From positions 1 to 64,000 of the forward strand of contig JBFMGC010000006.1 of the NCBI GenBank assembly GCA_040752815.1: DNA of 64,000 bases. The letters run 5' to 3'. Positions within the stretch are counted from its first letter, which is position 1, and each line of letters opens with the position of its first letter. A program made the position numbers and the translations under genes. The notes below the pieces were generated by a model, which was not told the DNA's origin, ran no database searches, and saw nothing but the letters and a program-made list of their open reading frames with translations. Source of the DNA: Candidatus Zixiibacteriota bacterium. Its GTDB lineage: Bacteria; Zixibacteria; MSB-5A5; GN15; FEB-12. This document shows positions 1 through 9,703 of this stretch, piece by piece.

Positions 1-2
1 CC

Positions 3-224
3 TGGGGAGGCGCAGGTGGAAGAGGCGGAAACGGTGGCGCGGGCCGGGTCGGCGGCACTGGTGGAGGCGGAGGCGGTGGACCGTCTATCGGAATTGTCGA
101 GTCAGCCTCGAGCACGACGACGCTTACAAACAACACGACGACCGTCGCAAGCGGCGGCGCGGGTGGTGCGAGTGCTGGCAGCGCGGGCGCAACAGGGGAA
201 GCGACGGCACATAAGAAGCTGTGA
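3..224 (+). CDS. C-terminal fragment of a glycine-rich protein (5' end outside window)
   Basis: Frame 3 is open from the first bases to a TGA at 222-224 and gives the last 73 residues of a protein whose start lies upstream of the window. The first ~28 residues are nearly pure Gly-Gly-X with occasional Ala, Asn, Arg and Thr. A Ser/Thr-rich stretch and a second short Gly/Ala block follow, and the protein ends in HKKL. Tails like this occur on large secreted low-complexity proteins, but no domain is visible here, so no function is assigned. The regular Gly codon pattern makes this frame far more likely than the overlapping open frames. Confidence 0.6.
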   Translation, partial: WGGAGGRGGNGGAGRVGGTGGGGGGGPSIGIVESASSTTTLTNNTTTVASGGAGGASAGSAGATGEATAHKKL

Positions 225-642
225 GTAACTCTCGCAGGGCAGCAATGGCGGGTCTAAAATGCCCGGGTCGCTCGCGGCGGCGAGCGACTGGCGATTCTGC
301 GACCCGTGGCGGGTTCCAAGCGGACCCGCCTTCAGCTCCATTCGCTCAAGCGGTCCCACCACAGCGAGCCGTGGGCTGCCCGCTACGACACGTGGCTGGT
401 GATCGTGCCCGTCCACCAGCAGCCGGCCTCGGGTCTCCTCCGCCTCAGGTGGGCAGGACCAGGCGCAGTGCTATCTGGCCGTACAAATATAGCTGTCAGC
501 CTCGTTGTCTCATCGCGTATGTCCCCGTAGCTAACATGGATCGGATCGGGCGACTATTCAGTGTTGATTTGGCGTGGCGCTGCGAACCGAAACGTGAACT
601 GTCGTTGAAATACATCCACCGATCGTCAGATTGGTCACCAGT
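225..642. other. Intergenic region, no gene seen
   Basis: About 420 bases between the glycine-rich gene and the secreted metallopeptidase. Short open frames exist on both strands but have arginine-rich, low-complexity translations and no ribosome-binding sites. No clear terminator or promoter could be picked out. Confidence 0.5.
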
Positions 643-3600
643 ATGCAAGTGAAGTCGGCCGGCATAATGATGATGGCGCTATGTGCGCTGGCGGCAACTG
701 CAGCGGCGCAGCCGGGGTTTAAGGTCTATCGCATCAAAGACACCACCGCGGTCTTTTCGACCTGGTACAGCCCGCTCGCCTTCCCACGAATCAATGATCA
801 ATACCAAGTTGTGCTCGAAGCATACTCGTTGGCTCCGCGAACCGGGGTCTGGTCGGCCGGTAGACTGACACAACCGGCCTTGCCGCCACCTCCGGACACG
901 TTCAAGGTGTGGAGGGATATCATTCCCTTCGGCATAAATGACCGGGGGCACATCGCCGGGTACATTTTCAGCAATTATCATGTGCACGGGTTCAGTTGGG
1001 ACGACGCGGTCTCGGAACTTCTCCCATTCGATAGCGCCCATTGGATTGCCTTCAACGGTCTGCTCATGTGCGAACGGGCAACCGCTTTCGATATCAACGA
1101 CGCCGGCGTCGTGTCCGGACACTCGGCCTGGTCGCGCCCCGATGACCTTGGCTTCATGCGCTATCACAGCCGGCCGGTCCTCTGGGTGAACGGCCTGATC
1201 GAGGTGGCCGGTACGCTGCCCGGCTATCCGCCCGATTCAGTTTGGTACCGCGATCTGCCGGTACGCATCAACAACAGCAATCAAATCTGCGGCACGGCGC
1301 AACTGCGGGTATCGCCGTATACCGGGCAGTATCGCGCGTTCTTTGGAGAGAACGGCGCCCTGCTCGAAATCCCTCTTTTTGCTGGGGGGTACACGTCTGT
1401 TGCTTACGACATCAGCGACTCCGGGCATGTGGTTGGGTACGAGGACTACAACGAGGGAACCACTCACATGAAGCACGCCTGGCGGTATTATGACGGCTCC
1501 AAGATCGACATCCACGGGACAGTTTTCGCCAACACCGCCTGGAGCGAAGCGTACGGTGTGAACGGCCACGGTGAAGTTGTGGGCGCGTGGGTAACAGGTG
1601 GCTCGTCGCAGGTCACGGCCCTCTATTACGACGGCGATACCACCTACAATCTGAATACCCTCGTCACCAATTTTCCCGGCGCAGTCGGTGGCCCCACGCT
1701 CAACGGAAATATCGTGGCGGCACTCAGTATCAGCGACAACGGCTCGATTGTCGCCGCCTATAGAAACGGTTTCTTTCTCTATCCCTGCCTGTTGATGCCG
1801 GACATCACCGGCGTGGTGGTGAACTCGGAGGGCGACGCGCCGGACTCGAATCCGAACGACGGCAAGTGCTGGAGCGGCGGCTACAATGTGATCGGCGAGG
1901 AGGAATGCACGCTGCGAGCGGCTCTTCAGCACGCGAACCAGGCGGCCAACCGAGACACTATCATCTTTCGTATCCCGGTGCCGGGGGTACCGTCGATCGG
2001 TGTGCAGTCGGAACTGCCGGAAATAACTACGCCGGTGACACTCGACGCCACCACGCAGCCGACCCTGCATCGGGTACGGCTCGATGGCGGCGGGTTGTCG
2101 GCCAAAGCCCTGACGGTGTCTGCCGACGACTGCGAAATCCGGGGGCTGGCGATCAACAATTTTGACGGCTACGGCATAAGTCTCTTGAATGCCGACAGCG
2201 CCGTTGTTCTGCAGAACACGATCGGTCCGGATGTATCAGGCCACCCGGGTGCGGGCAACTACGGCGGTATTGTCATCGAGAACAGCTCGCAGAACAGGAT
2301 TGGCGACGCCGATCCCGATCTCTCCAACGTGATCGCCTACAACCTGCGCGAAGGGGTGCTGGTTGTCTCGGGCGAGGGGAACACGATCAGGCGGAATATC
2401 ATGTACGGCAATGGGGGGCTCGGAATCGACCTGCTTCCGCCGGGTGTGACCCCCAACGATTCGCTCGATCCTGACATTGGACCGAACAAGCTCGTGAATT
2501 TTCCGATCCTGGACTCGGTCCTCAATAAGGCTGGCCTGACGTACTTCTATGGTCACATAGTTGCGGAGCCGACCACCGGCTACGTGATCGAGTTCTATAT
2601 CAATGACAGCTGTGATCAGTCGGGATACGGCGAGGGGGAGCTCTCGCTCTGGACCACCCAGGTGACCACCAATGCGGATGGAGTGGCGGAATTCGAGTCG
2701 GCCACATCCCTGGTCTCGCTCATCGGCAAGTTCTTTACGGCCACCGCGACCGACTGGGACGACAACACGTCGGAGTTCTCCCCCTGTTGGCCGGCCAAGC
2801 GGCTGATCGTGATCGACGCTTTCGATGCCCCAATTGCCAACACCTGGTTCAGTGTCTATAAAGTGGCGAACGACCGGCCCAGCTTCACGGAAGTGCTTCT
2901 CGACTCCGTCATGTCTGACGCCGGCGGCATTATCGATCTAAGCGAGCTCCTCGCCGAGGGTGGTATCGCGACAGGGGATTCGATCAAAGTGTCGAAGAAA
3001 CTGGCGAGCCTCCCCAAAGCGCGTAATACGCTCGGGGCACTTACCAATGCGTTCACGGTGTACCTGGATAACGCAGTTTTCGACCAGGCCACGTACGCCA
3101 TGTCTTACGATGAACTGACCGATGAGCCGCTGCAGATCGTCAAGCTGAATCACTCTACGATTGCGGTGAACCTGATCGTGGGCATTCAGTGGGAGGCCGA
3201 CGAGGCCTATATCAGTAATCTGTCCGCCGCTTTTCGGAACGCGTCGAATTACCTCTACGACGTGACCGACGGCCAGCTCCGGCTTGACACGGTCTGGATA
3301 TACAACAACTCGCTTCTGTGGCGTCTGGCCGACGTCCGGATTTACGCGACCAATGCGCTGGAGCCGGAGGCTACAGCGGACGGCATCTACAGAACTGACG
3401 CCAACGCGCGGGTGCTGTTCTGCCGTCGCTGGTTCGGGAGCGTGGATCTGAGCGTCGATTCGACTGTGATCGAATGGCCGATGCGGCCCGACGGCGAAAC
3501 GAACTTCCGAACTATCGCCCATGAATTGGGACATTATGTGCTCGGATTCCTGGATGAGTACCGCGTATCCACCCGTCGCTGTGCGCCGATGAGCTGGTAC

Positions 3601-5226
3601 GGTTTCATGGATTCCCAGTATTCCCACCACGGCGCAGCGAGCAGCGAAATGTCCTGGTCGCTGCAGTACATTGATGTGGCTTGCCGCAATAACGAGCAAT
3701 GGCGCGCTTACGGCCGCTCCTGCTGGGATCACTTTGAGTTCGTTTGGCAGAAGGAATACGGCGGAGTCCATTCGCCGATTATTAAGCCCGCCGAACAGCC
3801 GGGCCTGGCCGCCCGCTCGTTCTTCTTCGGCCCCAACGACAATGCGACCAGCCTCGATTACGATGTCGGGCGGCTGATCGAGTTCAATGTCGTTTCCACG
3901 CCGCGCGTGGGCCGTGATAGGCTCGTCACCGTGCGCGATCCGCGCAGCGGACAGCCGGTCCCTCGGGCCGCGGTCCATCACATGAAAATGCCGTCGCAAA
4001 CAATGATTGCGCAGGGTGGGACGTCGAGTAACGGCGGGATCTATGTACTAGGTGTGCGCACAGGCGACAGCATACTGGCCTCATCGGCACTTCGTATCGA
4101 AGTACCCGGTGCGCCGGCCGTGGCGACAGTTCAGTCGCAGGTCGAGTGGTTGAGCGGCGGAATCAGGTTAGGCGATTCCATGGGTGACAGCATCGTTGTG
4201 AACCTCACTGCGGTTCAGGGAAACCTGCCCATGCTTTTCACGCTGATGCCGAGAGGGGACTCCATCGATCTGCGGCTTGACTATATATTCGATTTCCCTG
4301 GGTTACCGTCGTACTTTCTTGCGTTGGACAGCGCTACTGTCTGGTCCGGTCAAATGAATGGAGATGGGTTTTTTCATTATCTCGCGACTTTGCCGAACGA
4401 TACGAATATATCTGAAGGGGAGCTCCTCATTAGCGCTCGGGACCTCGCCTCCCAGACGTTTTTTGTGCCTGTTCAGTTCCGTATCGAGCGACAACCGGGA
4501 GGTGAGGGCGCTCGCACGATGTTCAGCCTGGACATGACAACCCGCCTCGAACTTGACTCAGCAGTCAGCGACCGCACAGTCATTCTCACATCATGCGCGT
4601 ATCCGCCGTCGCAGAACGGCGTGGTGAGCGGTGCACTGCAGGTGAGCGGCGTCCAGGCGGTGGCTGTTTCAGGTGATTCCACTTTCAGTGAGCCACTTGG
4701 TTTCTCGATCACGTACAATCCGGCCGGTGTCGAAAGTGCGCCGCCGCCTCAGAACGAAGAGCATCGGATTCGCGTTTATCAGTGGAACATAAGCCAAGGC
4801 AGGTGGGAGTTGGTCGGCGGCTGGGTAGATACCTCTGCCAATGTTGTTTACACGAGCATATCCAAGGGCAGTCACTCTTACTATGCGGCGTTTACAAGCG
4901 ATCAGTTGACATCGATCGATGAGGGCCCGGGCGGCGTGCTGTTGCCCGACCACATCGGTCTGGCGCAGAACTATCCGAATCCGTTCAACAACGGGACCGT
5001 GATTGAATTCAGCTTGGCGCGAGCCGAGCGCGTGCGCCTCGACGTGCTCAACCTGCTGGGGCAAATCGTGCGTGTCCTCGTTGACGAGCCGAGGGCGGCC
5101 GGAGTACACCGCGTGGAGTGGGATGGGCTGAATCAATCTGGCGACCGTGTGGCGACCGGTATCTACCTGTACCGGCTCCGCGCCGGCGAACATCTGGAAA
5201 CGAAGAAGATGATGCTGTTGAAGTAG
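643..5226 (+). CDS. Large secreted multidomain protein with metallopeptidase motif and FlgD-like sorting domain
   Basis: A 1,527-residue protein starting at ATG 643; a TTG 12 bases upstream is also in frame, but the ATG directly precedes a typical signal peptide (residues 1-23, ending in AAAQ). Residues ~25-390 look like the HAF-type 'extracellular repeat' (DIN/GINDRGHIAGY-like units). Near residue 420 is a CTLRAALQHAN motif that commonly precedes right-handed beta-helix domains, and residues ~430-650 have beta-helix-like NTI/IRNN repeats. A zinc-peptidase motif HELGH (His960-His964), followed by LDEY, lies in a ~250-residue catalytic-like region. Ig-like segments follow. The last ~85 residues (from LAQNYPNPFN, ~1443) match the FlgD-Ig/type IX-style sorting domain common in FCB-group bacteria. 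Likely exported and surface-attached or released; the substrate is unknown. It converges on the electron-transfer operon. Confidence 0.85.
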   Translation: MQVKSAGIMMMALCALAATAAAQPGFKVYRIKDTTAVFSTWYSPLAFPRINDQYQVVLEAYSLAPRTGVWSAGRLTQPALPPPPDTFKVWRDIIPFGINDRGHIAGYIFSNYHVHGFSWDDAVSELLPFDSAHWIAFNGLLMCERATAFDINDAGVVSGHSAWSRPDDLGFMRYHSRPVLWVNGLIEVAGTLPGYPPDSVWYRDLPVRINNSNQICGTAQLRVSPYTGQYRAFFGENGALLEIPLFAGGYTSVAYDISDSGHVVGYEDYNEGTTHMKHAWRYYDGSKIDIHGTVFANTAWSEAYGVNGHGEVVGAWVTGGSSQVTALYYDGDTTYNLNTLVTNFPGAVGGPTLNGNIVAALSISDNGSIVAAYRNGFFLYPCLLMPDITGVVVNSEGDAPDSNPNDGKCWSGGYNVIGEEECTLRAALQHANQAANRDTIIFRIPVPGVPSIGVQSELPEITTPVTLDATTQPTLHRVRLDGGGLSAKALTVSADDCEIRGLAINNFDGYGISLLNADSAVVLQNTIGPDVSGHPGAGNYGGIVIENSSQNRIGDADPDLSNVIAYNLREGVLVVSGEGNTIRRNIMYGNGGLGIDLLPPGVTPNDSLDPDIGPNKLVNFPILDSVLNKAGLTYFYGHIVAEPTTGYVIEFYINDSCDQSGYGEGELSLWTTQVTTNADGVAEFESATSLVSLIGKFFTATATDWDDNTSEFSPCWPAKRLIVIDAFDAPIANTWFSVYKVANDRPSFTEVLLDSVMSDAGGIIDLSELLAEGGIATGDSIKVSKKLASLPKARNTLGALTNAFTVYLDNAVFDQATYAMSYDELTDEPLQIVKLNHSTIAVNLIVGIQWEADEAYISNLSAAFRNASNYLYDVTDGQLRLDTVWIYNNSLLWRLADVRIYATNALEPEATADGIYRTDANARVLFCRRWFGSVDLSVDSTVIEWPMRPDGETNFRTIAHELGHYVLGFLDEYRVSTRRCAPMSWYGFMDSQYSHHGAASSEMSWSLQYIDVACRNNEQWRAYGRSCWDHFEFVWQKEYGGVHSPIIKPAEQPGLAARSFFFGPNDNATSLDYDVGRLIEFNVVSTPRVGRDRLVTVRDPRSGQPVPRAAVHHMKMPSQTMIAQGGTSSNGGIYVLGVRTGDSILASSALRIEVPGAPAVATVQSQVEWLSGGIRLGDSMGDSIVVNLTAVQGNLPMLFTLMPRGDSIDLRLDYIFDFPGLPSYFLALDSATVWSGQMNGDGFFHYLATLPNDTNISEGELLISARDLASQTFFVPVQFRIERQPGGEGARTMFSLDMTTRLELDSAVSDRTVILTSCAYPPSQNGVVSGALQVSGVQAVAVSGDSTFSEPLGFSITYNPAGVESAPPPQNEEHRIRVYQWNISQGRWELVGGWVDTSANVVYTSISKGSHSYYAAFTSDQLTSIDEGPGGVLLPDHIGLAQNYPNPFNNGTVIEFSLARAERVRLDVLNLLGQIVRVLVDEPRAAGVHRVEWDGLNQSGDRVATGIYLYRLRAGEHLETKKMMLLK

Positions 5227-5251
5227 CGAGTGGCCCCTTGGGTCGAAGCGC

Positions 5252-6586
5252 TCAGGTTTTCAGGGCAAAGTCGAATTCACGGAAGCTGCGCGTGTCGCCG
5301 CCGAAGGCGATTCCCATTTTCTTGAGCATGTCGAATGGTGGCAGGCCGCCGATCTGCACGATGACAAAGTCATTCGGTAGCTCGACCTGACCTGGCGGTG
5401 TTCCCAGCAGCACTGATTCAGGCCGTATCTCGACCACCTGCGACTCGAACAGCGCCTTCAGTTTGCGGGCGGCGATCATGCGCGTGACGGCTTCTTCGTT
5501 TTTCTTCTTCACTCTGAAAAAACCGCTTTTGCGGTAGGATATGGTCACATCATTACCGGGCTGCCTGGCCAGGCCGACCGCAGCCTCGACTGCGCTGTCG
5601 CCCCCGCCGACCACCAGCATTCTCTTGCCCTGATACGACTGCGCGTCCATTAGCTGATAGGTTACCTTGGCCAGTTCCTCGCCGGGGACCTCGAGTTTGC
5701 GCGGCGTGCCGCGGCGCCCCATCGCCAGCACCACGTATCGGGCCAGATACGAATTCGATACGGTGCGCACGTCGAACGCACTCCCATTCCACGTGACTGA
5801 CTCGACACATTCACCGGCTCGCACGTTGAGTCGGAACTGCTCGGTGATCGCCTGCCAGATGTCCAAAAGCAGTTCTTTGGAGTACTCCTCTTTGGTCAGT
5901 CGGCCGTAGAGCGGAATATCGACCGGCTGAGTCATCACCAGCTTCTGGCGCGGGTAGTGCAGGATAGTGCCGCCGACATCACGGGCATCGAGCAGCATGT
6001 ACTTGAGCCGGTGCTGGGTTGCGGCCAGTCCCGCGGTGAGTCCGGCCGGACCGGCGCCGACAATGACTATGTCGTACAAGTCGTCATGCGACGGTCCGTG
6101 CAGGCGTCCGGCGATTTCGTCGACCACCATCTTGCCCTGAGCGACCGCATGGCGAATAAGCGATAGGCCGCCCAATTCGCCGGCGATGAATATGCCCGGC
6201 ACGCCGGTTTCATTGCAGGAGCTCAGGATCGGGATATCGGGGCGGGAGGTGACATCGCCCAGGCCCACCTTCATCGCTCCCACCGGGCAGGCGGTCTCAC
6301 AGTAGCCGTGGCCGACACACCGCTCCCAGTTGATGACCTCGGCCACACCCCAGACCACGCCGAGGACGTCGCCCTCCGGGCAGGCCGCCACACACGACCC
6401 GCAGCCGATACAAACCGATCGGTCGATCATGGGATACTGTGACCGGGGCCGGTCGATCCCCAGGGCCCGCGCCTCTTTCTTTCTTTCGGCAGTCGTGTGC
6501 TGCTGGCGGCGAAAGCGCCGGACATAGGGCACGAGGATAATCAAACCGAGTAGAATGACGCCAAGCCAAATGAGAAACTGCTGCAT
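5252..6586 (-). CDS. Membrane-anchored Fe-S/FAD pyridine-nucleotide oxidoreductase
   Basis: 444 residues. Residues 4-21 form one N-terminal membrane segment, followed by a basic stretch. A ferredoxin-like domain carries CxxCxxCxxxCP (Cys59, 62, 65, 69) and a second cluster motif in which the second ligand position is histidine (Cys90, His93, Cys96, Cys100). A thioredoxin-reductase-like flavoprotein follows, with FAD-binding GAGPAG at 177-182 and a second nucleotide-binding GGGDSA near 330. The redox-active CxxC of true thioredoxin reductase is not evident, so an electron-transfer NAD(P)H oxidoreductase is more likely. It is the last gene of the five-gene minus-strand operon, 37 bases after the beta-barrel gene. 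Inferred role: passing electrons between NAD(P)H and the cytochrome b/c chain. Confidence 0.85.
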   Translation of the reverse strand: MQQFLIWLGVILLGLIILVPYVRRFRRQQHTTAERKKEARALGIDRPRSQYPMIDRSVCIGCGSCVAACPEGDVLGVVWGVAEVINWERCVGHGYCETACPVGAMKVGLGDVTSRPDIPILSSCNETGVPGIFIAGELGGLSLIRHAVAQGKMVVDEIAGRLHGPSHDDLYDIVIVGAGPAGLTAGLAATQHRLKYMLLDARDVGGTILHYPRQKLVMTQPVDIPLYGRLTKEEYSKELLLDIWQAITEQFRLNVRAGECVESVTWNGSAFDVRTVSNSYLARYVVLAMGRRGTPRKLEVPGEELAKVTYQLMDAQSYQGKRMLVVGGGDSAVEAAVGLARQPGNDVTISYRKSGFFRVKKKNEEAVTRMIAARKLKALFESQVVEIRPESVLLGTPPGQVELPNDFVIVQIGGLPPFDMLKKMGIAFGGDTRSFREFDFALKT

Positions 6587-6623
6587 ATCGCTTCTACCGT
6601 TGAGCCGTAATCGAGTTCAGCCC

Positions 6624-8246
6624 TCAGAACCGATAGCCGAGCTCGGTCTGAACACGAGTGCCGTCGATATCGTCGCCGCTGTCGAATTCCGCCGAACCGC
6701 CCAAGTACAGCCGCCGCGACAAATCGGCCTGCGCGCCGATCTCAAACCAGTTGCTTCTACGGTACGAGTCCGACGATTCCGCCCGGTAGCGATAACCACC
6801 GTAGCCGAGCGACAGTTGTAACCTGCGAGAAACCGAACGAGTCACGCGGGTGGAGTAGTTGTCGCCGCGGTCAAACGGCCCCTGAAAGGCTGCGTAGTGG
6901 ACCGAGATAGTCGAGCCGAAGCCGAGTAGTCCGGCCCGGCTCAGATAGAGGGAATAGCTGTTGGTCTGGTCCGGATCGCCCGACCGTTTGCGCAGGCCGT
7001 AGCCGATCGACGCTCGCACCTGGTATGGCAGCGCCACATCGACCTGGGTGCGTACACCCTGGCGAAGGTGGTCGTCAAAGAGGGAGTCGACCACCGTTCT
7101 GGTTTCATAGGTGCGATAATTGGTGCGATTGTCGTAGCTGACTACAAATCGAACTGAATTGTACAGGCGGTAGTTGATTCCGGCGTAGAGGCTGGACAGG
7201 CTGAGGCTTTTGCCGGCGGCGTCTCTGCGCCAGCGACGGTTTATGTCGACTTCGGCAGTATGATAGATACTCCACCGGCTGCCGGAACTAATTCGACCCT
7301 GTAAGGCGAATAGCTCGCGGCTCACTGTGCCGGCGTGATATTCTCCGACCGCGGCGATACTCTGTTCCAGAATTAGACCTCCGCCCGTAGGGCTGATCAC
7401 GCTGAGATAGACGCCGGCCCGGTTGACCGAGACACGGTCATTGGCATACGCCCAGTGAGGCTCCGAGCCGCCGAACAGACCGACACGCAGATTCTCAGTT
7501 GCCCGGGTTTCGAGCAGTAATCCGTCGAGGTAGCCGACACTGGACACTCGCCGCGGCAGAATGCGGCCGGCGCCGAAATTCAGCCGAGCCAGGGGAGCAT
7601 CATAGCTCAGCGAAAACTCCCATATGCGATTCTCCCATGCCTGACGAGATACCGCAGATGAGTATGCTCGCTGACGTTGATCATAACGCCCCCGGGTGCG
7701 CAGGCTGAAAGTAATATCCCGGTCGAACAGGCGGCGGACCTTGAGGTTGAGTCGAGCGGTGGTCTGGGAGAAACCGAGATTGGTGCTGCTCTGATCGGCC
7801 CAGTGATTGAAAAGCAACGAAACCCCGCCGGTTATTGTCGGAGCCTGGCGAGGGGAAAAGCTTCTCGGAGCCACCGGCTGTGGAATTGCGGTTGTATCCC
7901 GTTCGGCCTCGGCCAGCGTTGTATCGACGGCTGATGGAGCGGTATCGGCGGAGGGCTTGGAGACCAGCACAGCTTTGTCTCCGACTGCCGGCGTGCAGTT
8001 GTCGGAAAGTTTCGCGCACGATGCCGAATGATCCGCGACAAACACGATCTCGAGTTCGGTGCGGCAGTTGCCGGCATCGACGGTAACCAGCCTGTCACCC
8101 ACCACTAATCCATCGGCCCGCCCGCCGCCGAGATAGACATTCTCGGCCGACAGGTATTTGATCTCAAATGTCGTGGCACCAGCTACCGGTGCACACAGAC
8201 CGAGCAACACCGCCCCACCGATGATGAGTATCGTACCGTTCCTCAT
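6624..8246 (-). CDS. Outer-membrane beta-barrel protein of the cytochrome operon
   Basis: 540 residues starting at ATG 8246, whose A is shared with the TGA of the preceding cytochrome gene (TGATG), so translation is probably coupled. Residues 1-23 are a signal peptide (cleavage near VAGA|TTF). A ~100-residue soluble N-terminal part has two cysteines (near NCRTE and NCTPA). From ~residue 130 to the end there are alternating hydrophobic beta-strands with Tyr, Arg and Gly-rich turns, and the protein ends in GYRF, a terminal Phe typical of BAM-inserted barrels. No family name is recognised. It lies between two multihaem cytochromes and a flavoprotein, so a porin sheath for a trans-outer-membrane cytochrome, analogous to MtrB or OmbB, is plausible but unproven. 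Confidence 0.8.
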   Translation of the reverse strand: MRNGTILIIGGAVLLGLCAPVAGATTFEIKYLSAENVYLGGGRADGLVVGDRLVTVDAGNCRTELEIVFVADHSASCAKLSDNCTPAVGDKAVLVSKPSADTAPSAVDTTLAEAERDTTAIPQPVAPRSFSPRQAPTITGGVSLLFNHWADQSSTNLGFSQTTARLNLKVRRLFDRDITFSLRTRGRYDQRQRAYSSAVSRQAWENRIWEFSLSYDAPLARLNFGAGRILPRRVSSVGYLDGLLLETRATENLRVGLFGGSEPHWAYANDRVSVNRAGVYLSVISPTGGGLILEQSIAAVGEYHAGTVSRELFALQGRISSGSRWSIYHTAEVDINRRWRRDAAGKSLSLSSLYAGINYRLYNSVRFVVSYDNRTNYRTYETRTVVDSLFDDHLRQGVRTQVDVALPYQVRASIGYGLRKRSGDPDQTNSYSLYLSRAGLLGFGSTISVHYAAFQGPFDRGDNYSTRVTRSVSRRLQLSLGYGGYRYRAESSDSYRRSNWFEIGAQADLSRRLYLGGSAEFDSGDDIDGTRVQTELGYRF

Positions 8247-9703
8247 CAATGTTTCCCCTGTGGATGGCAGTTGTAGCAGGCACTGCTTAGATACTGATAA
8301 TCGTTGACCTCCGAGTGCTTGGGGTCGGTTTCCGACTGCAGGTGACATCCGGTGCACTCAAACACTGCGAAGTTTGCCGGCTGGACGTGGCAATCGGAGC
8401 AGACGTCCCATTTCCCGGCGTGGGCGCCGGTGTAAATGGGAAAATACAGCGCGTCGTGATCCCAGTTGACCGTGGTCCAGTTGGTTGTGCTGTGGCAGGG
8501 CGTGCAGTCGGTGGGGAAATTGGCCGCGGCGTGGTTCGGATTCGTGGTGGCGTCGTATTCGGTCTGGTGGCAGGCAAAGCAGGCGGTAGGAGTGCCGGCA
8601 TACCCGGTAGCGTGGCACGATCCACAGGCGGCCGTCATATGCGCGCCGGTAAGCGGGAATGGCGTGGCGTTATGGTCAAATGTAGCCGGAAGCCACGCCA
8701 TAGTGGTATGACAGGTCGCACAATCCTGACTGAATCCCGCAAGCGCGTGATTAGGATTTGTCGTAGCATCGTATTCGGTCCGGTGGCAGGAATAACAGTC
8801 GCCCGGCGTGCCGGCGTATGTGGTTGCATGGCACGAGACACAGGCGATGGTCTGGTGCCTTCCGGTGAGCGGAAAGCCGGTGGCGTTGTGATCGTACCGC
8901 GCCGGTTCCCAGCCGGCGGTTGAATGACAAACCGCGCACTGCGGAGTGAAACCGCTCTCGACATGGTTCGGGTCGGTCGTAGCTGCAAAGTCGGCGCTGT
9001 GGCAATCGTAACAATTGGTCGGCGTACCCGCAAAAGTCGTGGCATGGCAGGACTTGCACTCGATTTGCTTGTGGGCGCCGGTCAAAGCGAACCCGGACGG
9101 ATGCGTGTAAGTGACATCATTCCAGGTTCCCGATGCCGCGTGGTGGCACTGCTCGCAGCGCATGGTGAACCCGGCCAATTGGTGATTCGGCTCGGTCGCG
9201 GCGGCAAACGCCTCGGCGTGGCAACCCTCGCAGTCGACCGTCGCGCCGGCATACTCCTGGCGGTCATGCCCCCGGTGACAGGCCTCGCAGTCGGCTACCG
9301 CATGTACCCCCGTAAGCGCGAACCCTTTCTGAGCGTGCAGCTCCAGCACGTTCTTGCGGCTTTGCCAGTCACGCGGTGTGTGGCAGCTCCGGCAATTGGG
9401 TCCGAGTTGCCCCTGATGATGGTCGGTGTGGCAATCCTGGCAATCTACTCCGACATGACTGAACACCATATCTTTGTGACAACCGATACATTGCGCCGAG
9501 GCGTGTGCGCCGGTCAGGTGGAAACCGGTTTCATCGTGGTCAAACGCCAGCGTGTCGCGCAGTTCGGTCCAGGATTCCGACGTATGGCAGCTCTGGCAAT
9601 CCCACTTGATCTGCCCGTGGGGGTTTTTCGTGGATGTCTGGCTGAGGATTACTCCTACAAAGCTCGAGAGGAGCAACATGAGGATAAGGGGGGCTTTACT
9701 CAT
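8246..9703 (-). CDS. 19-haem periplasmic or outer-membrane cytochrome c
   Basis: 485 residues. The ATG at 9703 overlaps the previous gene's TGA in an ATGA; longer upstream extensions lack signal-peptide character. The signal peptide is residues ~1-21 (cleavage near VILSQ). I count 19 CxxCH haem-attachment motifs. The middle is built from ~72-residue modules, each with three CxxCH, a DPNH/NPNH segment, a W-containing loop and an LTGAH or LTGRH element; three adjacent copies are very similar and at least one earlier copy is divergent. The C-terminus has three further haems. It belongs to the cytochrome c3-like multihaem group. As second cytochrome in the operon, just before the beta-barrel, it is the natural candidate for a periplasm-spanning or barrel-embedded wire. 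Confidence 0.92.
   Translation of the reverse strand: MSKAPLILMLLLSSFVGVILSQTSTKNPHGQIKWDCQSCHTSESWTELRDTLAFDHDETGFHLTGAHASAQCIGCHKDMVFSHVGVDCQDCHTDHHQGQLGPNCRSCHTPRDWQSRKNVLELHAQKGFALTGVHAVADCEACHRGHDRQEYAGATVDCEGCHAEAFAAATEPNHQLAGFTMRCEQCHHAASGTWNDVTYTHPSGFALTGAHKQIECKSCHATTFAGTPTNCYDCHSADFAATTDPNHVESGFTPQCAVCHSTAGWEPARYDHNATGFPLTGRHQTIACVSCHATTYAGTPGDCYSCHRTEYDATTNPNHALAGFSQDCATCHTTMAWLPATFDHNATPFPLTGAHMTAACGSCHATGYAGTPTACFACHQTEYDATTNPNHAAANFPTDCTPCHSTTNWTTVNWDHDALYFPIYTGAHAGKWDVCSDCHVQPANFAVFECTGCHLQSETDPKHSEVNDYQYLSSACYNCHPQGKH

Noticed and set aside
2938-3999. 353-codon minus-strand open frame
   Set aside because: Antisense to the secreted metallopeptidase gene, with His/Arg-rich composition and no recognisable domain.
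8246-8357. Longer N-terminus for the beta-barrel protein
   Set aside because: The extension overlaps the cytochrome coding sequence and delays the signal peptide; ATG 8246 is coupled to the upstream stop.
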